Source of the DNA: Stutzerimonas kunmingensis
GTDB lineage: Bacteria > Pseudomonadota > Gammaproteobacteria > Pseudomonadales > Pseudomonadaceae
Assembly: GCF_002929225.1 (NCBI RefSeq)
Contig: NZ_PISM01000022.1
Coordinates: 496,001 to 560,000, forward strand
Direction: 5' to 3'
DNA length: 64,000 nucleotides
Part shown: positions 1-8,586 of the stretch, in pieces
Numbering within the stretch: position 1 is the first letter of the stretch
How the letters are laid out: every line of letters starts with the position of its first letter
The notes under the pieces: model-generated
What the model was told of the DNA's origin: nothing
The model's input: only the letters and a program-made list of their open reading frames with translations
The model's database searches: none
Program-made: the position numbers and the translations under genes

Positions 1-927
1 GCGCCCGAGTGGAGCCGGCCGATTCTCGAGCGCATGCCCGAGGTGCGCCAGGCGCTGAGCTTTCCGGTCGGGCACGGCGTGCTCGACATGGCGACCCGGC
101 GCAAGGTTGCGCAGAGCCTGCGCGGTCAGTACCAGCAGGCGATCCTGCTGCCCAACTCCCTGAAGTCGGCGCTGGTGCCGTTCTTCGCCGGCATCCCCAA
201 GCGCACGGGCTGGCGTGGCGAGATGCGTTTCGGCCTGCTCAACGACATGCGCAAGCTCGACAAGCAGCGCTACCCGCTGATGATCGAGCGCTTCATGGCG
301 CTGGCCTTCGAGCCGGGCGCCGAGCTGCCCAAGCCGTACCCCAATCCCTCGCTGCGTATCGACACCGCGACTCGCGACGCCGCCCTGGCACGTTTCGGCC
401 TGAGTCTGGACCGGCCAGTGCTGGCGTTGTGCCCCGGTGCCGAGTTCGGCGAATCCAAGCGCTGGCCGGCGGAACACTTCGCCAAGGTGGCCGAGCTGAA
501 AATCCGGGACGGCTGGCAGGTCTGGCTGTTCGGCTCGAAGAACGATCACCCGGTCGGCGAGCAGATTCTCGAGCGGCTGATTCCGGGCCTGCGCGAAGAG
601 GCAGTGAACCTGGCGGGCGAAACCAGCCTGGCCGAGGCGATCGATCTGCTGTCCTGTGCCGATGCAGTGGTGTCCAACGACTCCGGTCTGATGCATGTCT
701 CCGCCGCGCTCGGCCGGCCGTTGGCGGCGGTTTACGGCTCCACCTCGCCAGCCTTCACTCCACCGCTTTCCGAGCAGGTTGAAGTGGTGCGCCTGGGCCT
801 CAACTGCAGTCCCTGCTTCGAGCGCACCTGCCGCTTCGGCCACAACAACTGCATGCGCGAGCTGAAGCCGCGCGCGGTGATCGATGCGCTGGATCGTCTG
901 GTCCCGCAGTCGGTCGAGGTACGCTGA
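1..927 (+). CDS. waaF: ADP-heptose:LPS heptosyltransferase II (5' end missing)
   Basis: This glycosyltransferase family 9 enzyme adds the second L,D-heptose to the inner core of lipopolysaccharide on the cytoplasmic face of the inner membrane. The reading frame is open from base 1, so the start codon and probably 30-45 N-terminal residues lie outside the window; 308 residues are visible. A NDSGLMH motif near visible residue 226 is the typical donor-binding GT9 signature. The Cys-rich tail (CSPCFERTC, then CM near 840-855) is typical of WaaF. The stop at 925-927 directly abuts the waaC start, so it is the first visible gene of a waaF-waaC-waaG-waaP operon. Family and position are both clear. 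Confidence 0.95.
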   Translation, partial: APEWSRPILERMPEVRQALSFPVGHGVLDMATRRKVAQSLRGQYQQAILLPNSLKSALVPFFAGIPKRTGWRGEMRFGLLNDMRKLDKQRYPLMIERFMALAFEPGAELPKPYPNPSLRIDTATRDAALARFGLSLDRPVLALCPGAEFGESKRWPAEHFAKVAELKIRDGWQVWLFGSKNDHPVGEQILERLIPGLREEAVNLAGETSLAEAIDLLSCADAVVSNDSGLMHVSAALGRPLAAVYGSTSPAFTPPLSEQVEVVRLGLNCSPCFERTCRFGHNNCMRELKPRAVIDALDRLVPQSVEVR

Positions 928-1929
928 TTGAAGGTCCTGCTGGTCAAGACCTCGTCGCTGGGCGATGTCGTGCATACCCTGCCGGCCCTGACCGATGCGC
1001 TGCGGGCGCTGCCCGGCATCCAGTTCGACTGGGTGGTGGAGGAGGGCTTCGCCGAGATTCCGGCCTGGCATCCGGCGGTGACACAGGTGATCCCGGTAGC
1101 GATTCGTCGCTGGCGCAAGCACCCGCTGCAGACCCTGCGCAAGGGTGAATGGCAGCGCTTCAAGGCACGCCTGCGGGAAGGCCGTTACGACCTGGTGATC
1201 GACGCCCAGGGCTTGCTGAAAAGCGCCTGGCTGACCCGTTACGTCAAGGCTCCGGTCGCTGGATTGGACCGGGAGTCCGCGCGTGAGCCCATCGCCGCAC
1301 GCTTCTATGACCGATGCTACGCCGTGCCGCGTGACCAGCATGCGCTGGAACGGGTGCGTCAGCTGTTCGCCCAGGCGCTCGCGTATCCGCTGCCGCAGGA
1401 TGTCGCCGATTACGGTCTCGATCGCGAGCAGATGGCGGCGCCCAGCGACCAGCCCTACCTGCTGTTTCTGCACGGCACCACCTGGCCGAGCAAGCACTGG
1501 CCGGAAGCATACTGGCGCGAGCTGGCCGAGCGCATGAGTGATTTCGGCTGGGCGATCCGCCTGCCGTGGGGCAATGCCGAGGAGAAGGCGCGGGCCGAAC
1601 GCATCGTCAGTGGCATAGCCAACGCCGCGGTGCTGCCGAAGCTCAATCTTGCCGGTGTCGCCCGGGTCATCGCCGGCGCGCGCGCCTGCGTCGCGGTGGA
1701 TACCGGTCTCGGCCACCTGGCCGCGGCGCTGGATGTGCCGAGCATTTCGCTCTATGGTCCGACCCTGCCCGGGCGGGTCGGCGCCTATGGCCGCTCCCAG
1801 GTGCACCTGTGTGCCAGCGGACCGAACGCCGGTCGCGGTGATCGGCACAAGCCCTGTTTCGACGATCTGCGCCCCGAGCGCGTCGTTACCGAATTGAAAG
1901 CCCTGCTGCGGGCCCCGGAGTCCGTCTGA
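928..1929 (+). CDS. waaC: LPS heptosyltransferase I
   Basis: This GT9 enzyme transfers the first heptose from ADP-heptose to Kdo of the inner core. The protein is 333 residues and begins MKVLLVKTSSLGDVVHT, the classic WaaC N-terminus. The conserved VDTGLGHLA donor-binding motif lies near residue 257. The start is a TTG at 928 immediately after the waaF stop, chosen because the conserved N-terminus begins exactly there. The stop TGA shares its last base with the ATG of waaG, which suggests translational coupling. Length and motifs match the family; an alternative identity is unlikely. Confidence 0.95.
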   Translation: MKVLLVKTSSLGDVVHTLPALTDALRALPGIQFDWVVEEGFAEIPAWHPAVTQVIPVAIRRWRKHPLQTLRKGEWQRFKARLREGRYDLVIDAQGLLKSAWLTRYVKAPVAGLDRESAREPIAARFYDRCYAVPRDQHALERVRQLFAQALAYPLPQDVADYGLDREQMAAPSDQPYLLFLHGTTWPSKHWPEAYWRELAERMSDFGWAIRLPWGNAEEKARAERIVSGIANAAVLPKLNLAGVARVIAGARACVAVDTGLGHLAAALDVPSISLYGPTLPGRVGAYGRSQVHLCASGPNAGRGDRHKPCFDDLRPERVVTELKALLRAPESV

Positions 1930-3050
1930 TGCAACTGGCCTTCATTCTCTACAAGTATTTTCCGTTCGGCGGTCTGCAGCGCGACTTCATGCGTATCGCC
2001 CTGGAATGCCAGCGTCGTGGGCACAGTATTCGCGTCTACGCGATGATCTGGGAAGGCGAGGTGCCGGACGGCTTCGAGGTGCTGATCGCGCCGGTCAAGG
2101 CGCTGTTCAACCACACCCGCAACGAGCGCTTCACCGCCTGGGTCGAGGCCGATCTGGCCAAGCGGCCGGTGGACCGGGTGATCGGCTTCAACAAGATGCC
2201 GGGGCTGGACGTGTACTACGCCGCCGACCCATGTTTCGAGGACAAGGCGCAGACGCTGCGCAACCCGATCTATCGGCGCTGGGGCCGTTACAAGCACTTC
2301 GCCGAGTACGAGCGCGCAGTGTTCGCGCCCGAAGCGAAGACCGAAATCCTGATGATCTCCGAGGTGCAGCAGCCGCTGTTCGTCAAACACTACGGCACGC
2401 CCGCCGAACGCTTTCACCTGTTGCCGCCGGGCATCGCTCAGGATCGCCGCGCGCCGGCCAATGCCGCGCAGATTCGCGCCGAATTCCGCGAGGAGTTCGA
2501 AGTGCGGCCCGACGAGCTGCTGCTGGTGCAGATCGGTTCCGGCTTCAAGACCAAGGGGCTGGACCGCAGCCTCAAGGCACTCGCCGCATTGCCGCGTGAA
2601 CTGAGCCAGCGCACCCGGCTGCTGGTGATCGGCCAGGACGATCCCAAGCCGTTCAAGCTGCAGGCCAAGACGCTGGGCGTTTCCGGCATGGTCGAATTCC
2701 TCAAGGGGCGCAGCGATATTCCGCGTTTCCTGCTGGGCGCCGATCTGCTGATCCACCCGGCCTATAACGAGAACACCGGTACCGTCCTGCTGGAAGCGCT
2801 GGTCGCCGGGCTGCCAGTGCTGGTCACCGATGTATGTGGCTATGCCCACTACATTACCGACGCCAACTGCGGTCGCGTGGTGCCCAGCCCGTTCGAGCAG
2901 CAGGCGCTCGACCAGATGCTGGCGCAGATGCTGGCCGATGATCAGCAACGCGCGGTCTGGAGTCGCAATGCGCTGACGTTCGCCGGCACGGCGGACCTTT
3001 ATTCGATGCCGCAGAAGGCGGCAGACGTGATTCTCGGGGCAAGCGCATGA
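1929..3050 (+). CDS. waaG: LPS core glycosyltransferase WaaG (GT4)
   Basis: WaaG is a GT-B fold, family 4 glycosyltransferase that adds the first outer-core hexose to heptose II; in Pseudomonas this is thought to be galactosamine (family knowledge). The 373-residue protein begins MQLAFILYKYFPFGGLQRDF, with the Gly-rich nucleotide-binding turn close to the N-terminus. Near residue 280 it carries the E-x7-E donor site (NENTGTVLLEAL). The ATG overlaps the waaC stop by one base. It sits between waaC and waaP as in other pseudomonads. Confidence 0.94.
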   Translation: MQLAFILYKYFPFGGLQRDFMRIALECQRRGHSIRVYAMIWEGEVPDGFEVLIAPVKALFNHTRNERFTAWVEADLAKRPVDRVIGFNKMPGLDVYYAADPCFEDKAQTLRNPIYRRWGRYKHFAEYERAVFAPEAKTEILMISEVQQPLFVKHYGTPAERFHLLPPGIAQDRRAPANAAQIRAEFREEFEVRPDELLLVQIGSGFKTKGLDRSLKALAALPRELSQRTRLLVIGQDDPKPFKLQAKTLGVSGMVEFLKGRSDIPRFLLGADLLIHPAYNENTGTVLLEALVAGLPVLVTDVCGYAHYITDANCGRVVPSPFEQQALDQMLAQMLADDQQRAVWSRNALTFAGTADLYSMPQKAADVILGASA

Positions 3051-3093
3051 GCGCTACAGCTCGGTCAGCGCCCTGCCGATTGGCGGAGGCTCC

Positions 3094-3900
3094 ATGCGCC
3101 TGATGCTATTGGAGCCGTTCAAAAGCCTCTGGCACGGCGCGGACCCGTTCGTCGAAGTCGAGCGTCTCGACGGGCAGGTGTACCGCGAGCTGGAGGGGCG
3201 ACGCACGCTGCGTACCGAAGTCGACGGGCAGGGTTACTTCGTCAAGATCCACCGTGGCATCGGTTGGGCGGAAATCGCCAAGAACCTGCTTACGGCAAAG
3301 GCGCCCGTTCTCGGTGCGGGCCAGGAATGGCGAGCGATCCAGCGGTTGCACGAAGTGGGTGTGCCGACCATGACCGCGGTGGCTTACGGCGAGCGCGGAG
3401 CCAATCCGGCCAGCCAGCATTCGTTCATCATCACCGAAGAACTGGCCCCGACCGTCAGCCTCGAGGACTTCACGGCCAACTGGCTGGAACAGCCACCCGC
3501 ACCGTCGCTCAAGCGCGCCCTTATCGCCGAAGTCGCCCGCATGGCTGGCACCATGCATCGCGCCGGCGTCAATCATCGCGATTTCTACATCTGCCACTTT
3601 CTGCTGCATACCGACAAACCGGTGACAGCAAGTGATTTCCGCCTGTCGCTGATCGACCTGCACCGCGCGCAGGTCCGCTCCCGGACGCCTCGGCGCTGGC
3701 GCGACAAGGACCTGGCCGGGTTGTACTTCTCGGCGCTCGAGATCGGCTTGACCCGTGGTGACAAGCTGCGCTTCCTGCGCGATTACTTTCAGCGTCCGCT
3801 GCGGGAGATTCTGCGTGACGAGTCTTCGCAGCTGGCCTGGCTGCAGCGCAGGGCGGAAAAATTGCTGGACCGCAAGCAGCGCTACGGGGGGGCGCTTTGA
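3094..3900 (+). CDS. waaP: LPS core heptose(I) kinase WaaP
   Basis: This eukaryotic-kinase-like enzyme phosphorylates heptose I of the inner core, a modification needed for outer-membrane integrity in Pseudomonas. The protein is 268 residues. The catalytic loop reads NHRDFY with the catalytic Asp at residue 163, and Lys69 is also present; as I recall, both positions were reported as essential in P. aeruginosa WaaP. A second conserved segment, LIDLHRAQ, follows. The ATG at 3094 is preceded by a GGAGG-type ribosome-binding site (GGCGGAGGCTCC). The gene lies 43 bases after waaG, and its stop overlaps the start of the next kinase gene by one base. Confidence 0.95.
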   Translation: MRLMLLEPFKSLWHGADPFVEVERLDGQVYRELEGRRTLRTEVDGQGYFVKIHRGIGWAEIAKNLLTAKAPVLGAGQEWRAIQRLHEVGVPTMTAVAYGERGANPASQHSFIITEELAPTVSLEDFTANWLEQPPAPSLKRALIAEVARMAGTMHRAGVNHRDFYICHFLLHTDKPVTASDFRLSLIDLHRAQVRSRTPRRWRDKDLAGLYFSALEIGLTRGDKLRFLRDYFQRPLREILRDESSQLAWLQRRAEKLLDRKQRYGGAL

Positions 3901-4634
3901 TGGCTGGCTGGACGCTGGATCCGGCCTACGCCGATCTTCGGGAAGCTTTCGGCAGCCTGACGAGCGTGTTTGCTCTAGAGGGTGAGCGGTTGACGACAGA
4001 CCCGTTGTCGGAAGTGATTCGTGTCGAACTCTATGGCGTGCGCTATTACGTCAAACGCTACTGGGGGGCAGGCAAGGGCTTGAGGCGATTCGTCGGGCGT
4101 CCGCGGGTCAAGGCCGAGTGGCAGAATCTGATGATTTTCCGCCGTTGGGGTATCCCAACGGCGCCAATCGTGGCATACGGCATGGAGCGTCGAGGCGGCG
4201 CTTTCCTGCGAGGTGCGTTGATTACCCGCGAATTGGAGCAGACCGAAGACCTGGCCTTGCTGGCGGCGAGCCATGATCCTCGCCTTCGTGATCGGCGCTG
4301 GGTGCATGAGGTCAGCCTGCAACTGGCGCGCTCGACTCGCGCAATGCATGACCGAGGCTTCGCCCACAACGATCTCAAATGGCGCAACTTGCTGGTCGAT
4401 TCCCAGCGCCGCTTGTATCTGATTGATTGTCCAACCGGTGCATTCTGGCGCGGGCCGTTCCTGCAGCGGCGGATCGTCAAGGATTTAGCGTGCTTGGACA
4501 AGGTGGCCAAGTACCAGCTTACTCGCACCCGGCGCCTGAGGTTCTATTTGCAGTATTGCCAGCGCTCACGGCTGGCGCCTCAGGACAAGCCACGCATTCG
4601 GCAGATATTGAACTACTTCCAGGGACGAGAATGA
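3900..4634 (+). CDS. WaaP/InaA-family LPS kinase-like protein (first paralogue)
   Basis: This 244-residue protein resembles lipopolysaccharide kinases of the WaaP/InaA/RIO superfamily and probably phosphorylates core sugar, by analogy with the genes that follow waaP in P. aeruginosa (called wapP/wapQ there; I do not assign a symbol). A likely ATP-contacting Lys lies in YYVKRYW. The catalytic loop HNDLKWRN has its Asp at about residue 158, and the metal-binding LIDCP follows, so the active site looks intact. The ATG at 3900 overlaps the waaP stop by one base; a TTG one codon earlier is less likely. The stop overlaps the next start by 4 bases. Confidence 0.88.
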   Translation: MAGWTLDPAYADLREAFGSLTSVFALEGERLTTDPLSEVIRVELYGVRYYVKRYWGAGKGLRRFVGRPRVKAEWQNLMIFRRWGIPTAPIVAYGMERRGGAFLRGALITRELEQTEDLALLAASHDPRLRDRRWVHEVSLQLARSTRAMHDRGFAHNDLKWRNLLVDSQRRLYLIDCPTGAFWRGPFLQRRIVKDLACLDKVAKYQLTRTRRLRFYLQYCQRSRLAPQDKPRIRQILNYFQGRE

Positions 4635-5377
4635 CTGATTTTATAGAAGAGTCCGACCGTCCTTTGCTCGAGCGCAGTGGTCTAAATAGCTTCGACGCGC
4701 TCTGGGCAGTACAGCTCGAAGCTGTGGATGAGCCAAATATTGAGCGCGGAGGGTGGAGCAGCGTTGTTCGACTTGAACTCGATGGCGCGGCCTTCTACCT
4801 CAAGCGGCAGAGCAATCACCTGACGCGCAGCCTGACGCACCCGTTTGGCGAGCCCACTTTTGCCCGAGAATTCCGCAGTATCCGCCGCTATGCCCGGCTC
4901 GGTATTCCGGCATTGCAGGCGAGCTTTTTCGGCCAGCGCAGAGTGAACGGAGAGCGGCGAGCAGTCCTTTTGACGCGAGCGTTGGACGGCTGGACGGATT
5001 TGGATGGCTTGTTAGCTCAATGGCCTCAGCTGGCCGAATCGCAACGCCAATCGATCCTTCAAGCAACCGGAGAGTTGGCTCGCATCCTTCACCGGGCCGG
5101 ACAACTGCATGGCTGCTTTTATCCCAAGCATATTTTCCTGCGGGAGCTTTCTGGTCAGTGGCAGGCTTGTCTTATCGATCTGGAAAAAACGCGCCCGCTG
5201 CTGCTCGGTCAACGCGACCGCATCAGGGATTTGGAGCCGCTCGTGCGCCGTGCCGCCTGTATCGGTGACGACGGCGTACGCTCCCTGCTGTCGACATATC
5301 TGGATGATTCCCGTCTGCTCGATGCATGGGTGCAGCGCCTCGGTCGTCGGAACAGAGAGAAAGAGGCACGCGGATGA
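4631..5377 (+). CDS. WaaP/InaA-family kinase-like protein with catalytic Asp replaced by Cys
   Basis: This 248-residue protein belongs to the same kinase-like superfamily as waaP. A Lys-containing strand (FYLKRQSN) and the second metal-site segment (CLIDLEKT) are present. In the catalytic loop, however, the expected His-x-Asp reads HGC, with Cys162 where WaaP has Asp163 (loop HGCFYPKHIFL). It may be a pseudokinase, a regulatory partner or an enzyme with altered chemistry; this is inference. The start is the ATG at 4631 inside the ATGA overlap with the preceding stop; the frame is open much further upstream but that part overlaps the previous gene. The stop overlaps the next gene's ATG by 4 bases. 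Confidence 0.85.
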   Translation: MTDFIEESDRPLLERSGLNSFDALWAVQLEAVDEPNIERGGWSSVVRLELDGAAFYLKRQSNHLTRSLTHPFGEPTFAREFRSIRRYARLGIPALQASFFGQRRVNGERRAVLLTRALDGWTDLDGLLAQWPQLAESQRQSILQATGELARILHRAGQLHGCFYPKHIFLRELSGQWQACLIDLEKTRPLLLGQRDRIRDLEPLVRRAACIGDDGVRSLLSTYLDDSRLLDAWVQRLGRRNREKEARG

Positions 5378-6819
5378 ATCTATCCGAGTTGGCAGGTGTG
5401 GGTCGCCAGCCAGGCATCCCGCTACAGATTGCATTACCAACCAATGGTGTGCTGAATATTGTTCGCTGGCTACGAATTCTGCCTGGTCATCGATATGTCG
5501 GTTGTGCCGAGTGGAACGGTCGCACCGTACTGGCCAAATTGGTGGTGGGTTCAAAGGCGCAGCGTCATTATCAGCTTGAGCGAAGGGGCGCGCTGCTACT
5601 GGCGGAGCAGCAGCTGCTTACGCCCGCTTTGCTAGCTGAGGGCTGGCAGGACGGCGAAGGCGGCTGGCTGATTTTTGATTGGCTCGACCATGCCAAAAGC
5701 CTTTGGGATGCCTGGCGCGCTGTAGAAACTGACGTGATGCTGTCTGACGGGCAGAGGGGTGTTCTTGGCGAAGCGCTTGAATTGATCGCCCGGATGCATG
5801 CGCGAGGCATCTGGCAGGCCGATCTTCATCTTGATAACTTACTGCGGGCCGGCGACCAGCTTTTCGTGGTCGATGGGGGTGGCGTGAAAGCAGAAGCGCC
5901 CGGAGCTCCCTTGTCCCGCGAGCGGGTGCTGGAAAATCTTGGCACGTTCTTCGCGCAGCTACCCGCGGAGATCGACCCGTTCATCGAAGAGCTGCTGGTT
6001 CATTACCTGCTCGCCAACAGCGAGCATGCGTTGCCGCTGGAAGCGTTGCTCAAAGACATTTACAAGACTCGCGCATGGCGCTTGAACGATTATCTGAAGA
6101 AGGTAGCGCGCGACTGTAGCCTGTTCAGCGCGCGTAGCGGCGCGTTTGGCGCGCAGGTGGTGCGGCGTGACGAGGAAGCTGCGCTGCAGGCTGTTCTCGC
6201 TGATCCCAATGCATCCATTGCACGAGGCGAGCTTTTGAAAGACGGTGGTAGTGCGACGGTTGCCAGTATTGAGTCGAACGGCCGATCACTGCTGATCAAG
6301 CGCTACAACATCAAAGATCCGCTGCATTGGCTCAAGCGCTTCTGGCGCCCAAGCCGGGCGTGGCGTAGCTGGATCGAAGGCAATCGTCTCGAGTTTCTGG
6401 GGATCGCCACGCCGCGCTTGCTGGCTGTAATCGAGAGCCGCTGGCTGTGGCTACGTGGCCCCGCATGGCTAATTACCGATTTGCTCTCCGGTGAAGATAT
6501 AATCGCGCGTTTTCGGCCGTACGTGGATAGTTGCCCGCCTGAGCGGGAGCTATCCGCGCTGGACCGCTTGTTCGCGGCCTTGATTCGCGAGCGCGTCAGT
6601 CATGGCGATCTCAAGGGGCACAACCTGTTCTGGGAACAGGGTCGCTGGGCACTCATCGATCTTGATGCCGTGCAGCAGCATGGCAGCGATGCCAGCTTCG
6701 CCCGGGCCTATGCCAAGGATCGCGCACGTTTTCTGCGCAACTGGCCGGCCGACTGCGCCCTGCATCGACTGCTTGACCAACGTTTACCCGCGGTGCCCGG
6801 CACCAGCATCGAAGATTAA
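5374..6819 (+). CDS. LPS kinase-like protein with two tandem kinase domains
   Basis: This 481-residue protein is about twice the length of the preceding kinases and contains two WaaP/RIO-like modules. Module 1 (roughly residues 1-240) has a Lys strand TVLAKLVV, a catalytic loop QADLHLDN with Asp150, and VVDGGG. Module 2 (roughly 285-470) has LLIKRYN, HGDLKGHN with Asp412, and LIDLD. Both keep the catalytic Asp and the following Asn, so both could be active. It corresponds in position to a P. aeruginosa gene of the core locus between the kinases and the carbamoyltransferase. The ATG at 5374 overlaps the upstream stop by 4 bases. The substrate is unknown, most likely core heptose or phosphoheptose. 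Confidence 0.86.
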   Translation: MNLSELAGVGRQPGIPLQIALPTNGVLNIVRWLRILPGHRYVGCAEWNGRTVLAKLVVGSKAQRHYQLERRGALLLAEQQLLTPALLAEGWQDGEGGWLIFDWLDHAKSLWDAWRAVETDVMLSDGQRGVLGEALELIARMHARGIWQADLHLDNLLRAGDQLFVVDGGGVKAEAPGAPLSRERVLENLGTFFAQLPAEIDPFIEELLVHYLLANSEHALPLEALLKDIYKTRAWRLNDYLKKVARDCSLFSARSGAFGAQVVRRDEEAALQAVLADPNASIARGELLKDGGSATVASIESNGRSLLIKRYNIKDPLHWLKRFWRPSRAWRSWIEGNRLEFLGIATPRLLAVIESRWLWLRGPAWLITDLLSGEDIIARFRPYVDSCPPERELSALDRLFAALIRERVSHGDLKGHNLFWEQGRWALIDLDAVQQHGSDASFARAYAKDRARFLRNWPADCALHRLLDQRLPAVPGTSIED

Positions 6820-6831
6820 GAGGCAATACCC

Positions 6832-8586
6832 GTGGCATTGACGATTCTCGGCCTTTCCGGCGCCCTCAGTCATGATCCTTCCGCCGCCCTGTATATCGAC
6901 GGCAAGCTGATCGCCGCCGTCGAAGAAGAGCGCTTCGTGCGTGACAAGCATGCCAAGAACCGCATGCCGTACGAATCCGCCAAATTCTGCCTTGAGCAGG
7001 CCGGCATCAAGCCGTGCGACGTCGATGTGGTGGCAATCCCGTTCGCACCCATCAGCATCTTCGAAAAGGCGCGCTGGCACTATGCAAAGCGTTACTGGTA
7101 CGCACCGGATCGCGCGCTGGATGCCATTCTCATGGGCAACCGCCGCTACTACCGCTACAAGAAACGCATCGAATGGTGTCTCCAGCAACTGGGCTTCGAC
7201 ATGAAAAAGGTCAAGATCCAGCCGGTCGAGCATCACCTGGCCCATGCCTCCAGCGCCTATCACTGCTCTGGCTTCACCGAGAAAACCGCGATTCTCGGCA
7301 TCGATGGCAAGGGCGAGTACGCCACCACCTTCTTCGGCTGGGGCGAGAACGGCAAGATCCACAAGATCAAGGAATTCTACGACCCGGATTCCTTGGGCGG
7401 GTTGTATGGCGCGATCACCGAATACCTCGGCTTCGAGATGCTCGATGGCGAGTTCAAGGTCATGGGCATGGCACCCTATGGCGACGCGGCCAAATACGAT
7501 TTCTCCCGTCTGGCCAAATTCGAGAACGGCGAGCTGACCATCAACACCGACTACGCCAACGTCATCGGTTTCCGTCGCTACAAGGAAAGCAGCAAGGGTT
7601 ATTACTTCTCGCCCAAGCTGATCGACTGGCTCGGGCCCAAGCGCGAAGGCGATATCGCCGATGACCCGTACATCCATTACGCCGCCGCCATGCAGGCGCT
7701 GTTCGAGAAGCTGGCGCTGGAGATGATGGACTACTATCTGGGCGATATCATCAAGCAGACCGGCAAGATCGCTTTCGCCGGCGGCTGCGCGCTGAACGTC
7801 AAGCTTAACCAGAAAATCATCGCCCGGCCCGAGGTGAAGGAGCTGTTCGTTCAGCCTGCTTCCGGCGACGCCGGTACCGCGGTGGGTGCCGCCGCCTACG
7901 TCTCCCACCAGCGCGGTGTGCCGGTGGAAAAGATGGAACACGTCTACCTCGGTCCCTCCTACAGCAACGAGGACGTCATTGCTGCCTGCGCCCGCCACCC
8001 CAACAAGCCGGTGTGGCAGAAGATCGACGGCGTCCCCGAGCGCATCGCGAAAATCATGGTCGATGGCAACCCGGTCGCCTGGTTCCAAGGGCGTATGGAG
8101 TTCGGTCCGCGCGCCCTCGGCGGCCGCTCCATCATCGGCTGCCCCAGCGTGCCGGGCGTGGCCGACCGCATCAACGAGCAGATCAAGTTCCGCGAGCGCT
8201 GGAGACCCTTCTGCCCTTCGATGCTCGATACCGTCGCGCCGCAGATGCTCAAGGTCGACCATCCCAGCCCCTTCATGACTTTCACCTTCGAGGTCAATGA
8301 AGGCTGGAAGGAGCGTGTCGGCGAAGTCGTCCACGAAGACGGCACCTCCCGCGCCCAGGTGCTCAAGCGCGAATACAATCCGCGCTGGTACGACCTGATG
8401 CTGGAGCTGGAAAAGCTGACCGGTAATGGCGTCTCGCTTAACACTTCCCTCAACCGCCGCGGCGAACCCATGATCTGTTCGCCGACCGATGCGCTGAACA
8501 TGTTCTACGGCTCGGACCTGCAGTATCTGATCATGGAAGATGTGTTGGTGGTGAAGGATGGGATGAGCCGGTATGAGCCCAGCTGA
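6832..8586 (+). CDS. wapO: LPS core carbamoyltransferase (NodU/CmcH family)
   Basis: The protein is 584 residues and has the two-part NodU/CmcH/TobZ architecture: an N-terminal YrdC-like/ASKHA half beginning ILGLSGALSHDPSAAL, and a C-terminal carbamoyltransferase half with WFQGRMEFGPRALGGRSI. The His-rich EHHLAHASSAYHCSG segment near residue 135 supplies metal ligands in this family. In Pseudomonas the enzyme places a carbamoyl group on heptose II of the inner core (family knowledge, P. aeruginosa WapO). The start is GTG at 6832, giving the conserved N-terminus; it lies 12 bases after the tandem kinase. The last 14 bases overlap the next glycosyltransferase. Confidence 0.9.
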   Translation: MALTILGLSGALSHDPSAALYIDGKLIAAVEEERFVRDKHAKNRMPYESAKFCLEQAGIKPCDVDVVAIPFAPISIFEKARWHYAKRYWYAPDRALDAILMGNRRYYRYKKRIEWCLQQLGFDMKKVKIQPVEHHLAHASSAYHCSGFTEKTAILGIDGKGEYATTFFGWGENGKIHKIKEFYDPDSLGGLYGAITEYLGFEMLDGEFKVMGMAPYGDAAKYDFSRLAKFENGELTINTDYANVIGFRRYKESSKGYYFSPKLIDWLGPKREGDIADDPYIHYAAAMQALFEKLALEMMDYYLGDIIKQTGKIAFAGGCALNVKLNQKIIARPEVKELFVQPASGDAGTAVGAAAYVSHQRGVPVEKMEHVYLGPSYSNEDVIAACARHPNKPVWQKIDGVPERIAKIMVDGNPVAWFQGRMEFGPRALGGRSIIGCPSVPGVADRINEQIKFRERWRPFCPSMLDTVAPQMLKVDHPSPFMTFTFEVNEGWKERVGEVVHEDGTSRAQVLKREYNPRWYDLMLELEKLTGNGVSLNTSLNRRGEPMICSPTDALNMFYGSDLQYLIMEDVLVVKDGMSRYEPS

